From Paraburkholderia xenovorans LB400 (GTDB lineage: Bacteria; Pseudomonadota; Gammaproteobacteria; Burkholderiales; Burkholderiaceae): a DNA stretch of 64,000 nt. The stretch covers positions 806,001-870,000 of the forward strand of contig NC_007951.1 of the NCBI RefSeq assembly GCF_000013645.1. Direction: 5' to 3'. Under the pieces are notes generated by a model, which worked only from the letters and a program-made list of their open reading frames with translations, had not been told where the DNA came from and did not search any database. Positions 54,197 to 61,936 of the stretch are shown here, one piece after another (position 1 is the stretch's first letter; the number at the start of each line of letters is the position of its first letter). A program made the position numbers and the translations under genes.

Positions 54197-54601
54197 TGAG
54201 TGATCCTTAGCGTTCATCTGCGCGGACGATTGTAAGGGGAATCACCACATACCTTATGTGCGACCTCGCACGCAAGAGTCTGGACGGACGACACGGCAAA
54301 GAGCGGACTACCGAGTAAGTCTGCGAGCACAAAGACCGCGACGGCGCGCGCAGCGCCGCCGGAAGAATGACTGCCTTGTCACTGGGGCAGAATGTGCGAG
54401 AACACAGATTCCAGATGAGCCACTACCGTGACTGCGCGGGGACCCCGCTTAAGAGCTGGCGGTGTGAGCCGCTTTCTTTGCTTACTTTCTTTGCGGCCGC
54501 AAAGAAAGTGAGTGCCGCCCCGCACAGGGGCAACCCTAATAAACCACAAAGATCACAAGAAAAGGAAAAGGCCAAAACCAGAACCAGAACCAGAAAAAAC
54601 C
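54197..54601. other. Repeat-bearing gap between ureD and the esterase gene
   Basis: This 405-bp gap contains a 26-bp perfect palindrome, a GCCCC/GGGGC hairpin and a short CCAGAA-type tandem. These are listed separately or in the findings. No gene is visible. It marks one border of the three genes inserted between ureD and ureA. Confidence 0.55.
54484..54509. repeat. 26-bp perfect palindrome within an intergenic repeat element
   Basis: ACTTTCTTTGCGG (54484-54496) is followed directly by its exact complement (54497-54509). It is followed by GCCCC-GCACA-GGGGC (54517-54531). From memory, TTTCTTTG-CAAAGAAA with an adjacent GCCCCGCACAGGGGC recurs between genes in Burkholderia genomes; here only one copy is in the window. 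Confidence 0.7.
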
Positions 54602-55483
54602 TCAAGTAGCCCAAATCCTCAAAGGCACCCCTTGAACCCCATGCACAACGGGCCGCAACTGAACCCAACACCGGGTCAGAGCCTTCTGCAGCATCTCCAT
54701 AGACCTCGAAACAGCGCGCACCACCAGCACTCCAGAAGTCACACAGGAAGCCGCAGCCCGAATCGACTCATCAAACCCCAACTGAGCTGTCAAAGCTTCG
54801 GCAAGAGCATCATCGCAAGCCGCCCCCACCGCCCAAAGCGTTCCATAAGCAGAAAACCCATCAAGCCCCTGAGCCGCTTCGCGCAGCGAGTCATTTGCGG
54901 CGAGACTGGCCCGCTCGAACCACAGCAACTCACCATCAGCGCCAACGATCCGCGACACAGCGTGCAAACTCCCCTCGGACCACCTCTCCCCAGCGGCCTG
55001 CCGCCCAAGCTGAGTCGCATCCCACCCAAGAGCCGTCGCCCCATCCCCAAGCATCAACGAAAAATCCAACTTCGCATTAGCCTGATCAAAAACAATATTA
55101 TTCTGCGGCAACCAGTCAAGTTTCCCCCCCGCGCCGACGCGCACACCGACACACTGCTGCGCCGCGCGCCCATTCGACTTGTACCACTTGGTCGCCCCAG
55201 GCGTGGCAATCACCGCATGCGCGCCCGCGCCGACATCAACATCGATAGCAAGCTGATCGCCGCCCGCGATTCCCCCAGGCGGATGCACGATCACCGCATG
55301 ACAAACGCCATATCCTTCCGGATACAGCGGCCTCTGAACCCGCAACGGCCCGTCATGCAACCGATGCTTGAGCGTAGTCCGCTCCCCCTCCCTGACAAAC
55401 CCGAGTTCGAGGCGCGCGCGCCATTGCGAATGCGCGCCGGCTTGTGCGGTAGCGAGAGTAGCGTGATTTTCGTGAAGCGACAT
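54602..55483 (-). CDS. ureD: Urease accessory protein UreD
   Basis: UreD (UreH) binds apo-urease and forms the channel through which nickel arrives from UreF-UreG. The 293-residue protein has [20 protein letters not shown] near the N-terminus, the conserved [47 protein letters not shown] and [17 protein letters not shown] 55483 is preferred over a frame from 55540 that adds 19 basic residues. It follows urtE by 116 bp and is separated from ureA by 4.5 kb. Confidence 0.94.
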
Positions 55484-55599
55484 GCGAATGGAATGCGACC
55501 GGACGGAGAAAAGCAAAGCGTGCCTGCGCACATCAGACAACGCTCAACCGCGCTGCCACAGGATGCATCGAGAATAGCACGCGCGGTGGCCGGCACCGC

Positions 55600-56292
55600 T
55601 CACACGGCGATCAGCGCACGCACGCCGTCCGCGTCCATATTGGCGCCTTCTCCGCCCGCGATGATCTCGCCGCGGCTCATCACCCAATACCGGTCCGCAA
55701 TGTCTTTGGCGAAGTCGTAATACTGCTCGACGAGCAGCACCGTCATGCCCATTTCCTCGACCAGTTGCCGCAGCGTGCGGCCGATGTCCTGAATGATCGA
55801 CGGCTGGATACCTTCGGTGGGTTCGTCGAGAATCAGCAGTTGCGGATCGCTCATCAACGCCCGGCCAATGGCAAGCTGTTGCTGCTGCCCGCCGGAGAGA
55901 TCACCGCCACGGCGGCTGCGCATATCCTTCAGGACCGGGAACAACTCGTAAATACGATCGGGGATTTTCTTGGGCGCTTTCTTGCTGGCGGCGCCCACCA
56001 GCAGATTTTCTTCGACAGTCAGCCGCGGAAAGATATCGCGGCCTTGCGGCACATAAGCGAGGCCTTTTTCCACGCGCGTATAGGTGGGCAGTTTGGTGAT
56101 CGGCGTGCCGCGCCAGGCGATCGAGCCGCTCTTCGTCTGCACGACACCCATCAGGCAGCGCAGCAGCGTGGTTTTGCCCACGCCGTTGCGGCCGAGCAGG
56201 ACAGTGAGTTTGCCGTCGAGCACGGTGAGCTTCACATCGCGCAGAATGTGGCTGCCGCCGTAGTACTGGTTCAGGTTTTCTACTTCTAGCAT
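55600..56292 (-). CDS. urtE: Urea ABC transporter ATPase UrtE
   Basis: UrtE is the LivF-like ATPase of the urea importer. The 230-residue protein has Walker A GRNGVGKTTLLRCLMG, YVPQGRDIFPRLTVEENLLV, signature LSGGQQQQLAIGRAL and Walker B LLILDEPTEGIQPSIIQDIG. NQYYGGSHILRDV at the N-terminus is typical of UrtE. AAGGG lies 9 bp before the ATG. Neighbours urtABCD and ureD fix its role. Confidence 0.95.
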   Translation of the reverse strand: MLEVENLNQYYGGSHILRDVKLTVLDGKLTVLLGRNGVGKTTLLRCLMGVVQTKSGSIAWRGTPITKLPTYTRVEKGLAYVPQGRDIFPRLTVEENLLVGAASKKAPKKIPDRIYELFPVLKDMRSRRGGDLSGGQQQQLAIGRALMSDPQLLILDEPTEGIQPSIIQDIGRTLRQLVEEMGMTVLLVEQYYDFAKDIADRYWVMSRGEIIAGGEGANMDADGVRALIAV

Positions 56293-56337
56293 GTCCGTTC
56301 GACCCTTCGTTTCACCGACCCGTTTGAGAGACCCGCT

Positions 56338-57201
56338 TCACCGGCCCAGATAAGACTCGATGACCGTCTCGTCGCGCTTCACTTCGTCGAGCGTGCCGTG
56401 CGCGAGCACGCGCCCTTCGGCCATCACCGTCACCTTGCCGGTCTCGCCGGATAGCGCGGCCACGAACTCCATATCGTGTTCGACGACCATCATCGAACAG
56501 GTGCCGCGCAGATGATTGAGCAGCTCGGCCAACTGCATGGTTTCGTCGTCGGTCATGCCGGCGGCTGGTTCGTCGAGCAGCAGCAGCGCCGGCTGCTGCA
56601 TCAGCAGCATGCCGATTTCGAGCCGCTGCTTCTGGCCGTGCGAGAGTTCGCCGGCGAGGCGCCGCGCTTCGCTTTCGAGCCCGATCAACGCCAGCGTCTC
56701 TTCGATGCGCGCCTGCGCTTCACGATCGAGCCGCGCGCGCAGCGAGGCCCACCAGCCCTTGTCGGTCTTCATCGCCAGTTCGAGGTTTTCCCATACGGGA
56801 TGCTGTTCGAACACCGTGGGCTTCTGAAACTTTCGTCCAATCCCCGCACGCGCAATGGACGGCTCGTTCATCCGCGTCAGATCGATCGACTGGCCGAGAA
56901 ATACCTTGCCGGAATCCGGCTCCGTCTTGCCGGTAATGACGTCCATCATGGTCGTCTTGCCGGCGCCGTTCGGACCGATGATGCAGCGCAATTCGCCGGC
57001 GTCGATCGTCAGCGTCAGCGCATTCAATGCACGAAAGCCGTCGAAGCTCACGGTCACGTCTTCGAGATACAGGATCGTGCCGTGCGACACGTCGATCTCG
57101 CCGGGCACGACCGCGCGGCCCATGCTCGCCACGCCGCTCAACGACGATTCGGCGGGATCTTCCGGCAGGGCTAAATCAGGAACCATCGGGTTTTCGTTCA
57201 T
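56338..57201 (-). CDS. urtD: Urea ABC transporter ATPase UrtD
   Basis: UrtD is the LivG-like ATPase. The 287-residue protein has a 45-residue N-terminal extension before LYLEDVTVSFDGFRALNAL. Walker A is GPNGAGKTTMMDVITG, then GIGRKFQKPTVFEQHPVWEN, signature LSHGQKQRLEIGMLL, and Walker B LLLLDEPAAGMTDDET. The ATG overlaps the urtC stop by 4 bp (57198-57201), so the two are translationally coupled. Confidence 0.95.
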   Translation of the reverse strand: MNENPMVPDLALPEDPAESSLSGVASMGRAVVPGEIDVSHGTILYLEDVTVSFDGFRALNALTLTIDAGELRCIIGPNGAGKTTMMDVITGKTEPDSGKVFLGQSIDLTRMNEPSIARAGIGRKFQKPTVFEQHPVWENLELAMKTDKGWWASLRARLDREAQARIEETLALIGLESEARRLAGELSHGQKQRLEIGMLLMQQPALLLLDEPAAGMTDDETMQLAELLNHLRGTCSMMVVEHDMEFVAALSGETGKVTVMAEGRVLAHGTLDEVKRDETVIESYLGR

Positions 57202-58379
57202 GAGCGGTTCCTCTTGCGCGTCACGAGTTCGATCAGCCCCATGATGCCGTTCGGCAGGAACAGCGGGACCAGCACGAAAATCAGACCGAGAAAGAACAGC
57301 CAGTATTCAGGGAAGTTCGCCGTAAAAAAGCTCTTCGCGCCATTCACCGCGAAGGCGCCGATGATCGGGCCGATCAGCGTGCCGCGTCCGCCCACGGCGA
57401 CCCAGATCGCCATTTCGATCGAATTGCCCGGTGACATCTCACCCGGGTTGATGATGCCGACCTGCGGCACGTACAGCGCGCCGGCAATCCCGCACAACAC
57501 GGCGGACACCGTCCACACGAACAGCTTGTAGGCGAGCGGGCTGTAGCCGAGGAACATCAGGCGCGTTTCGCCGTCGCGCACCGCGGTCACTACGCGGCCG
57601 AGCTTCGAGGTGACGATGGCCCGCGCGCCGAGGAACGCGAGGATCAGCACCGCGAACGTGATCAGCAGCAACGCGGTGCGCGTGCCCGGATGGGTGATCG
57701 GAAAGCCGCCGATGCGCTTGAAGTCGGTAAAGCCGTTATTGCCGCCGAAGCCCGTCTCGTTGCGATAGAACAGCAGCATCGCGGCGAAGGTCATGGCCTG
57801 CGTGATGATCGACAGATACACGCCTTTCACCCGCGAGCGGAACGTGAAGAAGCCGAACACCCACGCGACCACCGCCGGCACCAGCACCACCAGCAGCAGC
57901 GCATAGCCGAGATGCTGCGTGCCTTGCCAGTACCACGGCAGTTGATGCCAGTCGAGGAACACCATGAAGTCGGGCAGGTCGCTGCCATATTTGCCTTCGT
58001 GGCCGATCGCGCGCATCAGATACATGCCGATCGCGTAGCCGCCGAGCGCGAAGAACAGCGCGTGCCCCAGGCTCAAAATGCCGCAGTAGCCCCACACGAG
58101 GTCGAGCGCCAGCGCCGCGATCGCGTAGCACATGAACTTGCCGGTGATCGTCATCGCGTAGGCGGACAGATGCAGCGCGCTCGTCTCCGGCACCACCAGC
58201 GTGGCGAACGGCACGCCCAGCCCGAAGACGATGATCAACGCGATCAGCGCGAGCCACGCGCGCCGCGACAGCAGCGCGGGACGCGGCGGCAGGCCGAGCG
58301 CGAAACCCGCTTGCGCGTCGCGGCCGGGCAGGGCGCCGCCGCTTGCGCCGACGTGAGCCGATGAAGTTGCAGACGTCAT
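57198..58379 (-). CDS. urtC: Urea ABC transporter permease UrtC
   Basis: UrtC is the LivM-like membrane subunit. The 393-residue protein has about ten helices, an N-terminal polar segment of 35 residues, LDLVWGYCGILSLGHALFFA, ETGFGGNNGFTDFKRIGGF, the coupling loop VVTAVRDGETRLMFLGY and WVAVGGRGTLIGPIIGAFAV. The ATG at 58379 is 1 bp after the urtB stop region (58381), so the genes are contiguous. Confidence 0.95.
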   Translation of the reverse strand: MTSATSSAHVGASGGALPGRDAQAGFALGLPPRPALLSRRAWLALIALIIVFGLGVPFATLVVPETSALHLSAYAMTITGKFMCYAIAALALDLVWGYCGILSLGHALFFALGGYAIGMYLMRAIGHEGKYGSDLPDFMVFLDWHQLPWYWQGTQHLGYALLLVVLVPAVVAWVFGFFTFRSRVKGVYLSIITQAMTFAAMLLFYRNETGFGGNNGFTDFKRIGGFPITHPGTRTALLLITFAVLILAFLGARAIVTSKLGRVVTAVRDGETRLMFLGYSPLAYKLFVWTVSAVLCGIAGALYVPQVGIINPGEMSPGNSIEMAIWVAVGGRGTLIGPIIGAFAVNGAKSFFTANFPEYWLFFLGLIFVLVPLFLPNGIMGLIELVTRKRNRS

Positions 58380-58380
58380 C

Positions 58381-60039
58381 TCATGCCTCCGCGCTACGGC
58401 CCTTGAGGGCGAACATGCCCTGCGGACGCTTCTGGATGAACAACACGATCAGCACGAGCACCGCGATCTTGGCGAGCACCGCGCCCCAGAACGGCTCAAT
58501 TGCCTTGCTGACGAGTCCGAGGCCGAAGCCGCCGATCACCGTGCCGGCCAACTGACCGACGCCACCCAGCACCACGGCCATGAACGAATCGATGATGTAG
58601 CTCTGGCCGAGGTCCGGTCCGACGTTGCCGATCTGCGAGAGCGCACAGCCGCCCAAACCGGCTATGCCCGCGCCGAACGCGAACGCATACGAGTCGACCC
58701 GCGCGGTCTTCACGCCGACGCAGGCCGCCATGCGCCGGTTCTGCGTGACGGCGCGCACGAAGAGACCGAGACGCGTCTTCGTGAGCACGGCCCACGCAAT
58801 GCCGACCACGATCAGCGAGAACGCGAGAATCGCCAGCCGGTTGTACGGCAGGATCAGATTGGGCAGCACCGTCACGCCGCCGCTCATCCACGCCGGGTTG
58901 ACCACCTGCACGTTCTGCGCGCCGAACAGCATGCGGGTCGCCTGAATCAGGATCAGGCTGACGCCGAAAGTGGTCAGCAGCGTTTCGAGCGGGCGGCCGT
59001 ACAGATGCTTCAGCACCAGCCGTTCGAGCACGATGCCGACGATGCCGGCCGCCGCGAACGACGCCGGCACCGCCAGCAGCGGATACCAGTCGAACGCGCC
59101 GGGTGCGAAGCGCTGAAAGAGGTTCTGCACCACGTAGGTGGCGTACGCGCCGATCATCAGGAATTCGCCGTGCGCCATGTTGATCACGCCGATCAGCCCG
59201 TAGGTGATGGCGAGGCCCAGCGCGGCGAGCAGCAGCACGCTGCCGAGCGACAGGCCTGCGAACAGCGTGCCGGCGATCTGGCTGCGGCGCTGGATGGCGT
59301 CGAGTTCGTCGATGCCGCTTTGCGCGGCGGCGCGCACGCGGTCGTCGGCTTCCACGAAGGTGCCGTCCGGCTTCTTCGCGATGAGCGGCCGCAGCAGTTC
59401 GTTCATGTCGAGGTCGTGCCGGGCGGCCACCAGTTGCACGGCTTCGAGGCGCTTGGCCGGATCGGCGTCGTGCAGCGCCGTCATGGCCCACAGCGTGTCG
59501 AGGCGCTTCTTCAACGCGGGATCGGTTTCCTTCGCGCGAGCCGCATCGACGAGCGGTTTGATGGACGGATCCGGGTTCTGCAGCAACGAGGTGATCGCGG
59601 CTTCGCGCGTTGCCCTGTCTGGCGAATCGAGTTGCAGGCCGGACAGTGCGCCCGCCACTTTCGAGCGCAGCAGATTGTTCAGCGTGACCGGCTGGGCGTC
59701 GCCCGCGGCGACGGTCTTGCCGGTGACCGCGTCCTTCGCGGTGTCGCCGTCCTGCAGCAGCACGGCGCCCGAGTCGGTGGCGAGCGCGCTGTCTTCGGAC
59801 AGGGCCTTCAGTACCGCCATCGACTCCTTGTCGTGATTGGCGATCAGTTTGTCGATGGCCGCGGATTTCGCATCGAAGTCGTCGCCGGCAAGCGGCGCCA
59901 CATCGGCCGGGGTCAGTGCGAAGGCCGCCAGCGGCGCGCCGGCGAAGAGCACGAGCGCCATGCCGCCGATGCGCGGTGCGAGCCGCCGGGCGAATCGTTG
60001 TGCGAACCGTCGTGTGGATGTCAGGAATGAGGACGCCAT
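58381..60039 (-). CDS. urtB: Urea ABC transporter permease UrtB with N-terminal helical domain
   Basis: UrtB is the LivH-like membrane subunit. The 552-residue protein has a signal-peptide-like start (GGMALVLFAGAPLAAFALTP) and then about 210 residues of repeated helices (TREAAITSLLQNPDPSIKPL, ALKKRLDTLWAMTALHDADP, AKRLEAVQLVAARHDLDMNE) that look HEAT-like. The permease starts near residue 255 with FAGLSLGSVLLLAALGLAIT and GLIGVINMAHGEFLMIGAYA. Such N-terminal extensions are known for proteobacterial UrtB. ATG 60039 is chosen; the frame to 60231 adds basic residues. Confidence 0.94.
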   Translation of the reverse strand: MASSFLTSTRRFAQRFARRLAPRIGGMALVLFAGAPLAAFALTPADVAPLAGDDFDAKSAAIDKLIANHDKESMAVLKALSEDSALATDSGAVLLQDGDTAKDAVTGKTVAAGDAQPVTLNNLLRSKVAGALSGLQLDSPDRATREAAITSLLQNPDPSIKPLVDAARAKETDPALKKRLDTLWAMTALHDADPAKRLEAVQLVAARHDLDMNELLRPLIAKKPDGTFVEADDRVRAAAQSGIDELDAIQRRSQIAGTLFAGLSLGSVLLLAALGLAITYGLIGVINMAHGEFLMIGAYATYVVQNLFQRFAPGAFDWYPLLAVPASFAAAGIVGIVLERLVLKHLYGRPLETLLTTFGVSLILIQATRMLFGAQNVQVVNPAWMSGGVTVLPNLILPYNRLAILAFSLIVVGIAWAVLTKTRLGLFVRAVTQNRRMAACVGVKTARVDSYAFAFGAGIAGLGGCALSQIGNVGPDLGQSYIIDSFMAVVLGGVGQLAGTVIGGFGLGLVSKAIEPFWGAVLAKIAVLVLIVLFIQKRPQGMFALKGRSAEA

Positions 60040-60196
60040 AGTGGCCCTTGAAGGAAAACCGGCGGGGCGGCGCGGTATGTGGGCACGCGCCGCAGTTGCG
60101 CCGTCGGGTTGCTGCGCGCGAAAGTCGTACCGTCGGGAAGCCCGCGCACGGCACCAACCCAGGCGCGGTGGGCGCGCCTGTCGCGGGATTGCTTCA

Positions 60197-60233
60197 GCGT
60201 GCCGCGACGGCCAGAGTCGCCGTCGCGGCACGC
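60197..60233 (-). terminator. Perfect 14-bp stem-loop between urtA and urtB
   Basis: GCGTGCCGCGACGG (60197-60210) and its exact complement (60220-60233) enclose 9 bases. On the minus strand no T-run follows. It probably acts as an mRNA-protecting or attenuating structure that favours urtA expression over the membrane parts, as at the livK-livH junction. Confidence 0.65.
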
Positions 60234-60248
60234 GTTCCCGTCATCCCG

Positions 60249-61547
60249 TCAGGCGACGCGCGAGCGCTTCAGGAACGCTGGAATCGAGCTGACCACGTCC
60301 GGCTTGCTCGCATTGCCGGCAATGTACGGGCTCCACGGCTGCGCGCGAATCGCGGTCTTGGTCCGCCACACCACGTTGAACTGGCCGTCGGCGCGCACTT
60401 CGCCGATCATCACCGGCTTGTGCAGATGGTGATTGCCGTCCATTTCGAGCGTGAAGCCCGAAGGCGCCGCGAAGGTCTGGCCGACCATCGCCACGCGCAC
60501 CTTGTCCACATCGGTGCTCTTGGCCTTCTCCACCGCCTGCTTCCACATGTGGATGCCCACGAAGGTCGCTTCCATCGGGTCATTGGTCACGCGCTTGGTG
60601 CCGCCCGGCAGGTTGTTCTGTGCGACCCACGCGGCCCACTGCTTCTTGAACTTTTCGTTGGCCGGGTTGCGCAGCGACATGAAGTAGTTCCATGCCGCCA
60701 GGTTGCCGACCAGCGGCTTCGTATCGATACCGCGCAGTTCTTCCTCGCCGACCGAGAAGGCGACCACCGGCACGTCCGACGCCTTCAGCCCCTGGTTGCC
60801 CAGTTCCTTGTAGAACGGCACGTTCGAGTCGCCGTTCACCGTCGAGATCACCGCGGTCTTGCCGCCTTGCGAGAAAGTCTTGATGTTCGCGACGATGGTC
60901 TGGTAGTCGCTATGGCCGAACGGCGTATAGACCTCCTGAATATCGGCTTCCTGAACGCCTTTCGACTTGAGGAACGCGCGCAGAATCTTGTTGGTCGTGC
61001 GGGGGTACACATAGTCGGTGCCCAGCAGGAAGAAGCGCTTGGCGCCGCCGCCTTCCGCGCTCATCAGATATTCGGTCGCCGGAATCGCCTGCTGATTCGG
61101 CGCTGCGCCCGTGTAGAACACGTTGCGCGACATTTCTTCGCCTTCGTACTGCACCGGGTAGAACAGCAGGCCGTTCAGTTCCTCGAACACCGGCAGTACC
61201 GATTTGCGCGACACCGAGGTCCAGCAGCCGAACACCACGGCGCACTTGTCCTGTGTGATCAGCTGACGCGCCTTTTCGGCGAAGAGCGGCCAGTTCGACG
61301 CCGGATCGACCACCACCGGCTCCAGTTGACGGCCCATCACGCCGCCGTTCTTGTTGATGTCCGAAATGGTCATCAACGCGGTGTCCTTGAGCGAGGTCTC
61401 CGAGATCGCCATCGTGCCTGACAGCGAATGCAGAACGCCTACCTTGATCGGACCGCTGCCCGACTGCGCCTGTGCAAACGGAACCTGACCAGCAAGCGCC
61501 AGCGCGCCCGACATGGAGCCGAACTTCAACAGACTGCGACGTTTCAT
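60249..61547 (-). CDS. urtA: Urea ABC transporter substrate-binding protein UrtA
   Basis: UrtA is the periplasmic urea receptor, a type-I binding protein of 432 residues. The N-terminus MKRRSLLKFGSMSGALALAG and QVPFAQA is a signal with a twin Arg, compatible with Tat export. IKVGVLHSLSGTMAISETSL, VVVDPASNWPLFAEKARQLI, VFGCWTSVSRKSVLPVFEEL, LLFYPVQYEGEEMSRNVFYT and GAAPNQQAIPATEYLM are UrtA hallmarks. GGGGA precedes the ATG. It is the first gene of urtABCDE-ureD, with a sigma-54-type promoter at 61636-61651. Confidence 0.96.
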   Translation of the reverse strand: MKRRSLLKFGSMSGALALAGQVPFAQAQSGSGPIKVGVLHSLSGTMAISETSLKDTALMTISDINKNGGVMGRQLEPVVVDPASNWPLFAEKARQLITQDKCAVVFGCWTSVSRKSVLPVFEELNGLLFYPVQYEGEEMSRNVFYTGAAPNQQAIPATEYLMSAEGGGAKRFFLLGTDYVYPRTTNKILRAFLKSKGVQEADIQEVYTPFGHSDYQTIVANIKTFSQGGKTAVISTVNGDSNVPFYKELGNQGLKASDVPVVAFSVGEEELRGIDTKPLVGNLAAWNYFMSLRNPANEKFKKQWAAWVAQNNLPGGTKRVTNDPMEATFVGIHMWKQAVEKAKSTDVDKVRVAMVGQTFAAPSGFTLEMDGNHHLHKPVMIGEVRADGQFNVVWRTKTAIRAQPWSPYIAGNASKPDVVSSIPAFLKRSRVA

Positions 61548-61635
61548 GTATATCCCCTTGCCATTGATGGTGACTGTTTATGGGCGTCGATTTCAGCCAG
61601 CAGGGCTTATCCCGCATGACTTGCCGCTTGTGTAC

Positions 61636-61651
61636 TGCAAGCCACATGCCA
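61636..61651 (-). promoter_or_regulatory. Sigma-54 (RpoN) promoter of the urt operon
   Basis: Read on the minus strand, 61651 to 61636 is TGGCATGTGGCTTGCA. This matches the -24/-12 consensus TGGCAYG-N4-TTGCW at every defined position. Transcription would start near 61625, giving a leader of about 78 bases before the urtA ATG. It predicts control by nitrogen limitation through NtrC. Confidence 0.8.
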
Positions 61652-61727
61652 TGCAGTAAATTCGACCCGAACGTGGTGAACGGCATGCTGCGACGCGCCT
61701 GCGGGGCAGCCGGCTGATGTGTCTTGC

Positions 61728-61744
61728 GGCGCAGAATTGGTGCA
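61728..61744 (-). promoter_or_regulatory. Candidate NtrC-binding site upstream of the urt promoter
   Basis: The plus-strand sequence GGCGCAGAATTGGTGCA has one perfect half-site (TGGTGCA) of the NtrC consensus TGCACYA-N3-TGGTGCA, but the other half matches at only 3 of 7 positions. It lies about 80 bp upstream of the -24 element, a usual distance for an enhancer. Confidence 0.35.
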
Positions 61745-61878
61745 GGATCGGATGCCGCGCCTCGTTCAGGTGCGTGCCGCGCCGCGACGAAGCGTTCGTA
61801 TCCGCCAGCGGGCTTCGGCGGTGCATATCCGCCGCCCCTTTGTGCATGCGCCGCGCTTTCGCGGGAGGCAACGAGAAA

Positions 61879-61910
61879 GCAGGCCGGCGCTTCGTGGTGC
61901 GCCGGCCTGC
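61879..61910 (-). terminator. Intrinsic terminator after the DUF3443 gene
   Basis: A perfect 12-bp stem, GCAGGCCGGCGC (61879-61890) with GCGCCGGCCTGC (61899-61910), and an 8-base loop are followed on the minus strand by TTTCTCGTT. It ends the DUF2844-DUF3443 transcript and separates it from urtA. Confidence 0.78.
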
Positions 61911-61936
61911 GTGTCACATGAGCAAGGTCGCCGCGC

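Larger units (their letters stand above)
61548..61936. other. Control region between urtA and the DUF3443 gene
   Basis: The gap contains the sigma-54 promoter and candidate NtrC site for urtA, and the terminator of the DUF3443 unit. No gene is supported. Confidence 0.6.

Noticed and set aside
58496..60157. 553-residue minus-strand frame overlapping urtB
   Set aside because: It is an Arg-rich out-of-frame reading of urtB.
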